From: Rhodospirillaceae bacterium TMED167
Lineage (GTDB): Bacteria; Pseudomonadota; Alphaproteobacteria; Rhodospirillales_A; UBA2165
DNA: 10,285 nt
Direction: 5' to 3'
NCBI GenBank assembly: GCA_002170915.1
Contig: NHHQ01000140.1
Location: 6,876-17,160, forward strand
Shown piece after piece: positions 1-6,727 of this stretch. The notes under the pieces are model-generated. The model worked only from the letters and a program-made list of their open reading frames with translations. It did no database searches and was not told the origin of the DNA. The number at the start of each line of letters is the position of its first letter. Within the stretch, counting starts at the first letter, position 1. The position numbers and the translations under genes were made by a program.

Positions 1-519
1 CCGGACGCTATCCGATTTGATCCCGCGTTCGCGGACAACCCGCCAGGCTTCCGAATTGTCGATTGGTCGAAAGAACCGGTGCTGGACTCCACCCATGACG
101 CCCGTCAACGTATTTACTTTGTGACGCCGCAATTATTTGCCACCAAGGCGATCTCAGGGGAGATGATCATTTATCCGCCGAACACCATTGCCTCCAACCA
201 CTATCATGAGGATGCGGAACATTTTCAGTACGTGATTTCGGGCGAGGGTGTCGTGTACACCAACGAGGAGCCGCACCGGCTTCGACCAGGGGACATTATT
301 TACAATTACGAGCGCGAGCGTCACTATTTTGAATGCGATGGGATGGAGAATTTTGTGTTTGTTGAGTTCTTCGTGCCAGGTGAATTCAAGACCATTTGGG
401 TGGATGATGCGCCCGTTTGCACCTGGGAGCCCACAGGCAAAAACATCCAAGGCGGTGTGCCATCCCGGGAAATTGGCACCCATTCCTCACAGCCGATGGA
501 AACCCCTGCAGATGTGTAG
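1..519 (+). CDS. Cupin-domain protein, 5' end outside the window
   Basis: The frame is open from the first base to the TAG at 517-519 (172 visible residues). The residues before the first possible start (GTG at 79, no clear Shine-Dalgarno) read like real protein, so I treat the gene as truncated by the window edge. Counting from the edge, cupin motif 1 is at about residues 67-83 with HYH (67-69), then AEHFQYVISGEG. Motif 2 is at about 96-108 with PGD and a closing His108. These His residues are the usual metal ligands of the cupin beta-barrel (Cupin_2 type). The motif-1 Glu is either Glu73, shifted by one from the usual spacing, or is replaced by His74. Some cupins are metal-dependent dioxygenases, isomerases or decarboxylases and others only bind ligands; the reaction here cannot be told. 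It converges with the RidA-like/SMP-30 pair. The fold is a confident call, the function unknown. Confidence 0.85.
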   Translation, partial: PDAIRFDPAFADNPPGFRIVDWSKEPVLDSTHDARQRIYFVTPQLFATKAISGEMIIYPPNTIASNHYHEDAEHFQYVISGEGVVYTNEEPHRLRPGDIIYNYERERHYFECDGMENFVFVEFFVPGEFKTIWVDDAPVCTWEPTGKNIQGGVPSREIGTHSSQPMETPADV

Positions 520-526
520 GATGTTT

Positions 527-554
527 CCACTGGTGGCATTCGGATCCAGAGTGG
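527..554. terminator. Imperfect hairpin between convergent genes, possible bidirectional terminator
   Basis: CCACT (527-531) pairs with AGTGG (550-554) and TGG (534-536) with CCA (546-548), around a 9-nt loop with a small internal bulge. It lies in the 79-nt gap between the stop codons of the cupin gene and the RidA-like gene, where both transcripts need to end. Neither side has a U-run, so intrinsic termination would be weak. It could equally be a Rho-dependent 3' end or chance. Confidence 0.25.
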
Positions 555-598
555 TCTCCGCTTTGCTGTAGGGTCGAGGGACCGGGGTAAAAGTGACC

Positions 599-1015
599 TT
601 AGGCCCCATCCACGGTGGCGGTGACGTCGATTTCCACAAGTGCGCCGTCGACGAGGAGAGCTTCCACACCAACGCAGGTGCTAGAGGCGGAGCCACTGTT
701 GCCGTAAAAATCCATCATCGCTTGCGTGATAAGGGGCCGGTGTTCCAGTTTCAGTCCGACGATGAAGACGCGTTGCCGCACCACATTGGCCGGAGTCGCA
801 CCGGCCAGGGCAAGCGATTTGCGGATGGTCTCATAGATGTAGGCCATCTGTGCCGCTAAATCTCCATCGCCCACCAGGTCGCCGTCCTTGGTCGACGCCA
901 CAAGTCCTGAGAGATGGATCATTTTACCCCCCTCGCTGGTCACCAAATTGGTGAAATGGGGTTTGTTGTGCAGAAATTCAGGGCGAATTCGGTCAATCTT
1001 AACGGGATTTTCCAT
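599..1015 (-). CDS. RidA/YjgF/UK114-family protein lacking the canonical arginine
   Basis: The 138-aa product is close to the usual family length (about 130). It has family hallmarks: HLSGLVA at 34-40, the helix GDLAAQMAYIYETIRKSLALAG at about 51-72, and the C-terminal strand pattern STCVGVEALLVDGALVEIDVTA (112-133). RidA proteins form trimers, and canonical members deaminate 2-aminoacrylate and other reactive imines in the cytosol. In those enzymes an Arg just before the Ser-Cys-Val segment binds the substrate carboxylate. Here the aligned position is Ser112, and the following conserved Glu is Asp130. This is therefore more likely one of the Rid subfamilies without proven imine deaminase activity, which often occur in catabolic clusters. 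It lies 78 nt downstream of the SMP-30 gene on the same strand and is probably co-transcribed. The ATG start has an AAGGA Shine-Dalgarno inside a small palindrome. Confidence 0.9.
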   Translation of the reverse strand: MENPVKIDRIRPEFLHNKPHFTNLVTSEGGKMIHLSGLVASTKDGDLVGDGDLAAQMAYIYETIRKSLALAGATPANVVRQRVFIVGLKLEHRPLITQAMMDFYGNSGSASSTCVGVEALLVDGALVEIDVTATVDGA

Positions 1016-1030
1016 TAAAAGGTCCTTTTA
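1016..1030 (-). promoter_or_regulatory. Palindromic ribosome-binding region of the RidA-like gene
   Basis: On the minus strand TAAAAGG-A-CCTTTTA is a perfect inverted repeat with 7-nt arms and one central base. It directly abuts the ATG, and its left arm contains the AAGGA Shine-Dalgarno. It identifies the start codon. Whether the symmetry matters (protein site or small RNA hairpin) is not known. Confidence 0.45.
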
Positions 1031-1093
1031 GAGAAAATTTAAGGGGGTGCTGCATCAGAATGTGAAAAATTCCGCTCCTCGGTTGTCCGATAT

Positions 1094-2017
1094 TTATCCC
1101 CCAAACCGGGGTTCGGGGACGCCCCGTATACCGAGACCGGTTACCTTAAATAGGGAGCCAGCCCCGAATTGGGGGTGATCTTCTGTTACGAACGCATCAT
1201 GCGCCTCTGCGCCGGGATGGTCTATCCGAGCCATTGAAGTGACATAAATTTCATCTAGATCGGTCCCGCCGAACATCACGGAAGTGATGTTCTTGACCGG
1301 CATGCCGATGCGGCGTTCCTCTTCGCCGTCCGGTGTGCGGCGAACGAGTTCGCCCGTGCGGAGTTCGGCCGTCCATACACAGCCGTCCGCATCCACCGTG
1401 GAGCCGTCACAGATGCCATTCCGGCCCTGGGTCGAGGCAAAGTCACGCTGGTTCGAGAGAGTACCTGTTTCGATGTCATAATCATAGGCCCACATGACGT
1501 CTTGGAAGGTATCGGTGATGTAGAAAGTCTTATCGTCCGGTGACCAGCTTGGCCCGTTGGTGCAGATGATGCCGCCGCCAATTTGATGGGTGCTGAGATC
1601 CGGGTCCAAGCGCCAGATACCGCAGATTGCGAGTTCTTCCAAATCATCCATGCCACCGGCAATAAAGCGCCCGCGCCGGTCCACCTTGCCATCGTTGAGG
1701 CGCGTGCGGGGCTGTTTCTCCTCGATGGGGGTGATGAGGTCCAGTGTGTCGCCGTCAAAATCATAAAAATAAAAGCCGTCGTCCAGCGCCAGAACCAGCC
1801 CACCGTTTTTCCGGATTGCTAAGGCCCCGATGTCGTGGTTCGCAATGGCCCGGGTATCGATCTTGCCCGACCGGGGATCAAGCCGGAAAATATTATCTTT
1901 TCCTTTCCGCTGGCCTGTGCCGTCCACCCACCAAAAGATGCCCGTTTCCACATCCCAAACGGGGCTTTCGCCGAGATAGGTCTCACATTCTACAATTTGT
2001 TCTATGCGATAGGACAT
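1094..2017 (-). CDS. SMP-30/gluconolactonase/regucalcin-family hydrolase
   Basis: The 307-aa product is the typical length for this six-bladed beta-propeller family, which opens sugar lactones such as gluconolactone with one divalent metal ion. All four signature segments are present: GESPVW (Glu17), RLNDGK (Asn108), NGPSWSPD (Asn154) and DGSTVDADGCVW (Asp204). By comparison with regucalcin, Glu17, Asn154 and Asp204 would hold the metal and Asn108 would contact substrate. There is no signal peptide, so a cytosolic place is expected. The ATG start has GAGG four bases upstream. It is first in a likely two-gene unit with the RidA-like gene. A strong terminator ends only 20 nt before its start codon, which is unusual. 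The exact lactone is undetermined; sugar-acid or aromatic catabolism would both fit the neighbours. Confidence 0.93.
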   Translation of the reverse strand: MSYRIEQIVECETYLGESPVWDVETGIFWWVDGTGQRKGKDNIFRLDPRSGKIDTRAIANHDIGALAIRKNGGLVLALDDGFYFYDFDGDTLDLITPIEEKQPRTRLNDGKVDRRGRFIAGGMDDLEELAICGIWRLDPDLSTHQIGGGIICTNGPSWSPDDKTFYITDTFQDVMWAYDYDIETGTLSNQRDFASTQGRNGICDGSTVDADGCVWTAELRTGELVRRTPDGEEERRIGMPVKNITSVMFGGTDLDEIYVTSMARIDHPGAEAHDAFVTEDHPQFGAGSLFKVTGLGIRGVPEPRFGG

Positions 2018-2037
2018 GATGCCTCGGAGCTTGGATC

Positions 2038-2068
2038 AAAAAAAACGCAGGGCCCGGGGGCCGTTGCG
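2038..2068 (-). terminator. Intrinsic terminator downstream of lysS, just upstream of the SMP-30 gene
   Basis: On the minus strand CGCA pairs with TGCG and GGCC with GGCC around a CCCG loop, with a small mismatch between the two helices. Eight consecutive T follow (2038-2045 on the plus strand). This is a strong Rho-independent signal at the end of an approximately 155-nt 3' UTR of lysS. Its U-run ends 20 nt before the SMP-30 ATG, so it may also lie in that gene's leader. Confidence 0.8.
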
Positions 2069-2178
2069 TGCCGGTTGATGTGATGTCGATGTGGTTATTT
2101 CAGGCTCACATAACATCAGCCGTTGGGCATATTTTGGCTGGTTTATAGGATGAAGGCGTTTCGTAATATCACAGGCAA

Positions 2179-2195
2179 TAAATACTGGTAAATAC
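2179..2195. repeat. Helically phased direct repeat in the lysS/SMP-30 spacer
   Basis: TAAATAC occurs at 2179-2185 and again at 2189-2195, exactly 10 bp apart, with TGG and ATGG following the two copies. It lies just after the lysS stop codon, at the far upstream end of the 204-nt region before the SMP-30 gene. One-turn spacing would put two protein contacts on the same DNA face. The rest of the spacer (2069-2178) holds a weak inverted repeat GTTAT/ATAAC at 2094-2114 and no gene I can support. Confidence 0.3.
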
Positions 2196-2221
2196 ATGGT
2201 GGCTCAACCCCAAGACATGGT

Positions 2222-3808
2222 TTAAGCCGCACCCAAATCTTCCCCCTTCAGGACACGGTCAATCAATGTTTTGGTCTCCTCAATACCGTAAAGGGCAATG
2301 AAAGAGCCCATGCGGGGACCGGTCGACTGCCCGAGCAAGGTTTCATAGAGAGCCTTGAACCAGCTCTTTAGATCATCAAAGTTGTGGTTTTTGCCAACCG
2401 CATAGACCTGGGTTTGGATATCTTCCGCGACCGCGTCCGGCGGCAGCGCTGTCAGAGACGTTGCCAAATCTTCTAGCGCGGCCCGTTCCATATCTGTGGG
2501 GGCTCTATATTCTTTGTGCGGTTTCACAAAATCCCGGAAATACTCCACTGCATATTCCGTGAGTCGGTCCAAAGTCGGCGCATTCTCCGGTGTCGCATCG
2601 GGCCTGTAACGCGCGATGAAGTGCCAGAGGACAGCTTTATCTTCCGTGTTACACACACCAGCCAGGTTCAGTAAAATATTGTAAGAGAGATGGGCATCTT
2701 CCGCCGGTGGCTGGCCGCTATGGATGTGCCAGGCTGGATTCGCAAGCTGGGTTTTCTCGTCCTGCTCCGGATACTTGGACACATGACTAAGATATTCGTC
2801 TACATTCTTTGGGATAATATCAAAAAACAGTCGTTTAGCCTGCGCGGGCTTCTGGTACATAAACTGGCTCAGGCTTTCCGGCGGGGCATATTTGAGCCAT
2901 TCCTCCATGGACAGCCCATTGCCGCGGGATTTGGAAATCTTCTCGCCGTTTTCGTCCAGGAAGAGTTCGTAGGTAAAGCCCGCCGGCGGGGTGCCACCCA
3001 AAAGGCGGGTGATGGCGCCAGACAACTTGACAGAATCGATCAAGTCCTTGCCCGACATTTCATAGTCTACATCAAGGGCCCGCCAGCGCATGGCCCAATC
3101 TGCTTTCCATTGCAATTTACAATGCCCGCCGGTGACGGGTACTTCCGTGTGGGCACCCTCTTCCTCCTCATAGACGATGGTGCCGGCTTCTTCGTTTCGC
3201 TCGATCACCGGCACTTGCAGGACGATGCCCGTCTTCGGACAGACAGGCAAGAAGGGTGAGTAGGTCTTACGCCGTTCCTCGCCGAGGGTGGGCAGGATTA
3301 CATTGATGATTTTTTCATAGTTGCGCAGAATGCTTAACAGGGTCTCGTCGAATTCGCCGGCTTTATAGGCGATGGTCGACGACTTGAATTCATAATCAAA
3401 ACCGAAGTCATCCAGGAAGGCTTGCAGACGCGCATTATTGTGCTGGCCGAAGCTTTCGTGGGTGCCAAAAGGGTCGGGAATGGCGGTCAGCGGTTTACCA
3501 AGATGGGCCGTCACCATCTTCTGTTCCGGGATGTTGTCTGGCACTTTGCGGAGACCATCCATGTCATCGGAGAAGGCAAATAGGCGCGTCGGGATGTCGG
3601 ATAATTGCGCAAAGGCGTGCCGCACCATGGTGGTTCGCGCGACCTCGCCAAATGTACCGATATGAGGCAATCCCGACGGGCCATACCCCGTTTCAAACAG
3701 AACATAGCCCTTTTCCGGCGCGTGACCGCGGAGTCGCTTCAGCAGTTGTCGCGCTTCGGCGAAGGGCCAGGCCTTGGAGTCTTGAGCCATATTTTTCAGA
3801 TCGGACAC
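2222..3808 (-). CDS. lysS: Lysyl-tRNA synthetase, class I (archaeal type)
   Basis: This enzyme charges tRNA-Lys with lysine using ATP. The 528-aa product has the class I Rossmann signatures: [13 protein letters not shown] (43-55, HIGH-type motif H49-I-G-T52) and KISKS (290-294, KMSKS-type), followed by [23 protein letters not shown] (81-92) and the segment [13 protein letters not shown] (248-260) also fit class I LysRS. Class II LysRS, the common bacterial form, has neither HIGH nor KMSKS. The class I form (also called LysK) occurs in archaea, spirochaetes and many alphaproteobacteria. The GTG start is preceded by AGGAAAGGG about 11 nt upstream, with an in-frame TAG directly before that. An ATG at codon 7 is the alternative but has only a weak Shine-Dalgarno. 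It is divergent from the helicase gene and followed by a strong terminator. Confidence 0.97.
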   Translation of the reverse strand: MSDLKNMAQDSKAWPFAEARQLLKRLRGHAPEKGYVLFETGYGPSGLPHIGTFGEVARTTMVRHAFAQLSDIPTRLFAFSDDMDGLRKVPDNIPEQKMVTAHLGKPLTAIPDPFGTHESFGQHNNARLQAFLDDFGFDYEFKSSTIAYKAGEFDETLLSILRNYEKIINVILPTLGEERRKTYSPFLPVCPKTGIVLQVPVIERNEEAGTIVYEEEEGAHTEVPVTGGHCKLQWKADWAMRWRALDVDYEMSGKDLIDSVKLSGAITRLLGGTPPAGFTYELFLDENGEKISKSRGNGLSMEEWLKYAPPESLSQFMYQKPAQAKRLFFDIIPKNVDEYLSHVSKYPEQDEKTQLANPAWHIHSGQPPAEDAHLSYNILLNLAGVCNTEDKAVLWHFIARYRPDATPENAPTLDRLTEYAVEYFRDFVKPHKEYRAPTDMERAALEDLATSLTALPPDAVAEDIQTQVYAVGKNHNFDDLKSWFKALYETLLGQSTGPRMGSFIALYGIEETKTLIDRVLKGEDLGAA

Positions 3809-3844
3809 GGAGGATGATTCCCTTTCCTATGCGATGGAGGGCGG

Positions 3845-3873
3845 ACCCTAAGTGGCCGCTTCCCCGCCGTCAA
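3845..3873 (-). promoter_or_regulatory. Candidate sigma-70-type promoter of lysS
   Basis: On the minus strand TTGACG (3868-3873) is followed after 17 nt by TAGGGT (3845-3850). The -35 matches five of six consensus bases and the -10 only three of six, a common pattern in GC-rich alphaproteobacteria. The predicted leader would be about 30 nt, enough to include the AGGAAAGGG ribosome-binding site. No equally good promoter facing the helicase gene was found in this 120-nt spacer. Confidence 0.4.
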
Positions 3874-3928
3874 CACCGGTTTCATGCCGCGTATTGGTCT
3901 CTCTGTCCCGGCGCATTAGGATGCATCG

Positions 3929-6673
3929 ATGGACGCACCCGCCCCCCTTGGGGAACCACCTATTCGGCTTCCCAATGCGCCGCTGCTTGCGGCCGATCAC
4001 CGGCACGTGGTCTGGCTGACGCCGGATGGCGCGTTGACCGAAATGGACCACCGCTTAGCGGTCGGGCGGATACAAAAGACGCCCCCCATCGTGTGCCATA
4101 CCAAATCCGTCGCTGCCCGCCTGAAGTGTCCGGTTTTCCCCGCATTTGACGTGCTTGAACTGTTCGCCTTTGTCCGGCCGGCACAGTTTTGTCTGCCCAC
4201 AGTGGCCGGCCTCGCCGCTGCGTTAGACATTGTGGTGCCGGACAAGCTCGAAGAATCACCGGCGGCCCTGCTGTCCATTGCTGCCGGGCTCTTGGGTGAA
4301 CTCGCCCATGCGGACCGGAGTGCTAGGCCCATCGCCTGGGCCATGGCGGAAGCTGGTTGGTCCTGGGGCATCTCCGTCCTGGCGGCGCTGGATCAGGGGC
4401 GGAAACCGGCGCGGGCGGGACATCCTCTGGATGGACTCCGGGTTTGGAACCGGCTCAAAGAGTGGGAAGACGCCGCGCCACCGCCGTCTCCGGGGAATGA
4501 GCCTGTCACCAGCACGGAAATTCTGGAACGGCTGGACCGGTTGCTCGGGAGCGAGGCTGAGGACCGTCCCGAGCAAGCCACCTATGCCACCGATACCGGG
4601 CTCGCATTTCTGCCGAAAGAGCATCCGGAGCGCCCTCAGGCCATCATTGCGGAAGCGGGCACCGGTGTGGGGAAAACGCTTGGTTACATCGCGCCAGCCA
4701 GTGTCTGGGCGGAAAAGAACGAGGCACCCGTCTGGATTTCCACCTTCACGCGGAACCTGCAACGACAATTGGACGGGGAACTGGACAAACTCTATCCCGA
4801 TCCCGCAACGAAGGCGCTGCGGGCGGTCATCCGGAAAGGACGTGAAAACTACATGTGCCTTCTCAATTTTGAGGATGCGATCGCCCAAAGCCAGGGCCCG
4901 GACCGGATCACCCTTGGCCTGACGGCGCGATGGATCACGGCGACCCGGGATGGTGACATGGTTGGTGGCGACTTCCCGGCCTGGTTGGGTGATTTGCTTG
5001 GCCGGCGGCGCACTATCGATCTTACGGACACACGGGGGGAATGTATTTATGCCGCGTGCCAACATTATGGCCGTTGTTTTATCGAAAAATCAGTCCGCCG
5101 GGCCCGCCGGGCCCGTCTCGTGGTGGCTAATCATGCTGTGGTCATGTTGCAGTTGGCTCTGGGGGGAGAGGGTGAGGGGCCCACACGATATGTGTTTGAT
5201 GAAGGCCATCACCTTTTTGATGCCGCGGACAGTGCATTTTCCGCGCATTTGACCGGTGGCGAAACGGCGGAGCTTCGCCGCTGGATACTCGGTGCAGAGG
5301 GCGGGCGCACGTCCCGGGCACGGGGTCTGAAAGCGCGGATGGAGGATATTTTGGGCGATGACGATACGTCGCGGGAACATCTTGACGACATTCTCAGCCA
5401 GGCCCGCCGCCTTCCCAATCAAAGTTGGCTGCAGCGGCTCTCCGATGGCATGCCGCACGGGGCAGCGGAACAATTTCTCTATCTCGTCCGCCAGCAAGTT
5501 TATGCCCGGGATCCTAATGCGAACACGCCTTTTGGACTGGAGACGGAGGCAGCACCGCCGTTGCCGGAAATCCTGGCTCACGCGTCGGCGCTCAGGGATA
5601 GTTTGGGCGACCTCCTCCAGCCGGCTCAAAGGCTTATGGCGGGTCTCTTGGCGCGCCTGGAGGACGAGGCGGAAGATCTGGACACGTCGACCCGTCAGCG
5701 TATTGAAGCCCTGGCTCGTAGCCTGGAGCGTCGGTGCGTTCTGCAAGTCACGGCCTGGCGCGGCATGCTGGACGCGCTCGCTACGGAGACACCTGAGGAA
5801 TTTGTTGATTTTTTCGAAGTTGAACGGATCAGTGGACGGGATTTCGATGTTGGCATGCACCGCCATTGGCGGGATCCGATGAAACCCTTTGCCGGGTACA
5901 TGGTGCGAACGGCTCAGGGGGTCGCGGTGACGTCAGCGACGTTACGCGACGGCACCGGGAACGATGACCTGGATTGGCAGGCTGCGGATCTCCGCACTGG
6001 GTTCCGCCATTTCCCAGGTGGCGGAGAGCGCTCCCGCTTGCCGTCTCCCTTCGACTATGAGCAGCAAACCCGGATTCTTGTTGTTAGCGACATTAATAAG
6101 AACGACATCGGGCAGCTTGCTTCAGCCTACCGGGAGTTAATGTTGGCGTCCGGCGGCGGTGCGCTTGGTCTGTTTACCTCCATTGCACGGCTCAAAGGGG
6201 TCTATGAACGGCTGGCGGCGGATGATCGGTTTGATCATCTCCATCTGCTGGCGCAGCACATGGATCCATTAGATACGGGCACCCTAGTGGATATTTTCCG
6301 TGCTGAAATCAATTCTTGTCTGTTGGGCACTGATGCCGTGCGGGACGGGGTGGATGTTCCCGGCCGATCTTTGCGGCTGATGATTTATGACCGGGTGCCG
6401 TGGCCACGACCGACAATTCTCCACAAAGCACGGAAGACGCTCTATTCACAGGAAATGGACGGCGGCAACTTCGACGATCTTATCACCCGGCTTCGCTTAA
6501 AGCAGGCCTATGGTCGGCTCGTGCGGCGTGCCGATGACAAGGGCGTTTTCGTGATGCTGGATAAGGCCATGCCCTCTCGGATGAAGGGCGCTTTCCCCGA
6601 CGGTATGGATGTTCATCGCGTCGGATTGGCTGAGGCGGTTCGATTTACGCGGGAATTTCTGGAAGCGGGTTAG
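3929..6673 (+). CDS. DinG/XPD-type superfamily 2 DNA helicase with Fe-S cluster cysteines
   Basis: The 914-aa protein has the full ATP-dependent helicase set: Walker A AEAGTGVGKT (241-250), DEGH box (424-427), VTSAT (667-671), TDAVRDGVDVPG (801-812) and motif VI QAYGRLVRR (859-867). Four cysteines between Walker A and the DEGH box (310, 372, 377, 383) match the [4Fe-4S] site of XPD, FancJ and DinG helicases. Members unwind DNA 5' to 3' and act in repair, on R-loops and on replication obstacles. Residues 1-190 precede the helicase. Part of this region (about 53-101, with FDVLELFAFVRP and LPTVAGLAAALDI) resembles the second half of a DnaQ-like exonuclease but lacks the catalytic DxE strand, so it may be a degenerate copy. 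The ATG has AGGA 7 nt upstream. It is divergent from lysS, and the radical SAM gene follows after 54 nt in the same frame. The family call is firm; exact orthology to E. coli dinG is not. Confidence 0.93.
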   Translation: MDAPAPLGEPPIRLPNAPLLAADHRHVVWLTPDGALTEMDHRLAVGRIQKTPPIVCHTKSVAARLKCPVFPAFDVLELFAFVRPAQFCLPTVAGLAAALDIVVPDKLEESPAALLSIAAGLLGELAHADRSARPIAWAMAEAGWSWGISVLAALDQGRKPARAGHPLDGLRVWNRLKEWEDAAPPPSPGNEPVTSTEILERLDRLLGSEAEDRPEQATYATDTGLAFLPKEHPERPQAIIAEAGTGVGKTLGYIAPASVWAEKNEAPVWISTFTRNLQRQLDGELDKLYPDPATKALRAVIRKGRENYMCLLNFEDAIAQSQGPDRITLGLTARWITATRDGDMVGGDFPAWLGDLLGRRRTIDLTDTRGECIYAACQHYGRCFIEKSVRRARRARLVVANHAVVMLQLALGGEGEGPTRYVFDEGHHLFDAADSAFSAHLTGGETAELRRWILGAEGGRTSRARGLKARMEDILGDDDTSREHLDDILSQARRLPNQSWLQRLSDGMPHGAAEQFLYLVRQQVYARDPNANTPFGLETEAAPPLPEILAHASALRDSLGDLLQPAQRLMAGLLARLEDEAEDLDTSTRQRIEALARSLERRCVLQVTAWRGMLDALATETPEEFVDFFEVERISGRDFDVGMHRHWRDPMKPFAGYMVRTAQGVAVTSATLRDGTGNDDLDWQAADLRTGFRHFPGGGERSRLPSPFDYEQQTRILVVSDINKNDIGQLASAYRELMLASGGGALGLFTSIARLKGVYERLAADDRFDHLHLLAQHMDPLDTGTLVDIFRAEINSCLLGTDAVRDGVDVPGRSLRLMIYDRVPWPRPTILHKARKTLYSQEMDGGNFDDLITRLRLKQAYGRLVRRADDKGVFVMLDKAMPSRMKGAFPDGMDVHRVGLAEAVRFTREFLEAG

Positions 6674-6727
6674 TTTTTCTTTTATACATCTCAGAAGGAA
6701 CGTGCTTTTACAGGAAATAGAACGAAG

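Noticed and set aside
79..519. Cupin gene starting at GTG 79
   Set aside because: The frame is open and protein-like from base 1 and there is no clear ribosome-binding site before 79, so an upstream start outside the window is more likely.
2075..2093. Clustered GATGT repeats in the SMP-30 upstream region
   Set aside because: Three short, irregularly spaced 5-mers; too weak to separate from chance.
2690..3259. Plus-strand open frame of 189 codons inside lysS
   Set aside because: Antisense to the conserved LysRS core including KISKS; no domain recognised.
3895..3922. Promoter-like TTGGTC with a TTAGGA element facing the helicase gene
   Set aside because: The -10-like element overlaps the Shine-Dalgarno, so the transcript would begin at the start codon itself.
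4256..5065. Minus-strand open frame of 269 codons inside the helicase gene
   Set aside because: Arg/Pro-rich composition typical of an antisense shadow of a GC-rich gene; the sense strand carries Walker A and Fe-S cysteines.
5090..5866. Minus-strand open frame of 258 codons inside the helicase gene
   Set aside because: It lies antisense within a gene carrying complete helicase motifs, has no recognisable domain and no ribosome-binding site that stands out. High GC keeps such frames open by chance.
6674..6690. T-rich stretch after the helicase stop, considered as a terminator
   Set aside because: No GC-rich stem precedes it, so it does not look like an intrinsic terminator.
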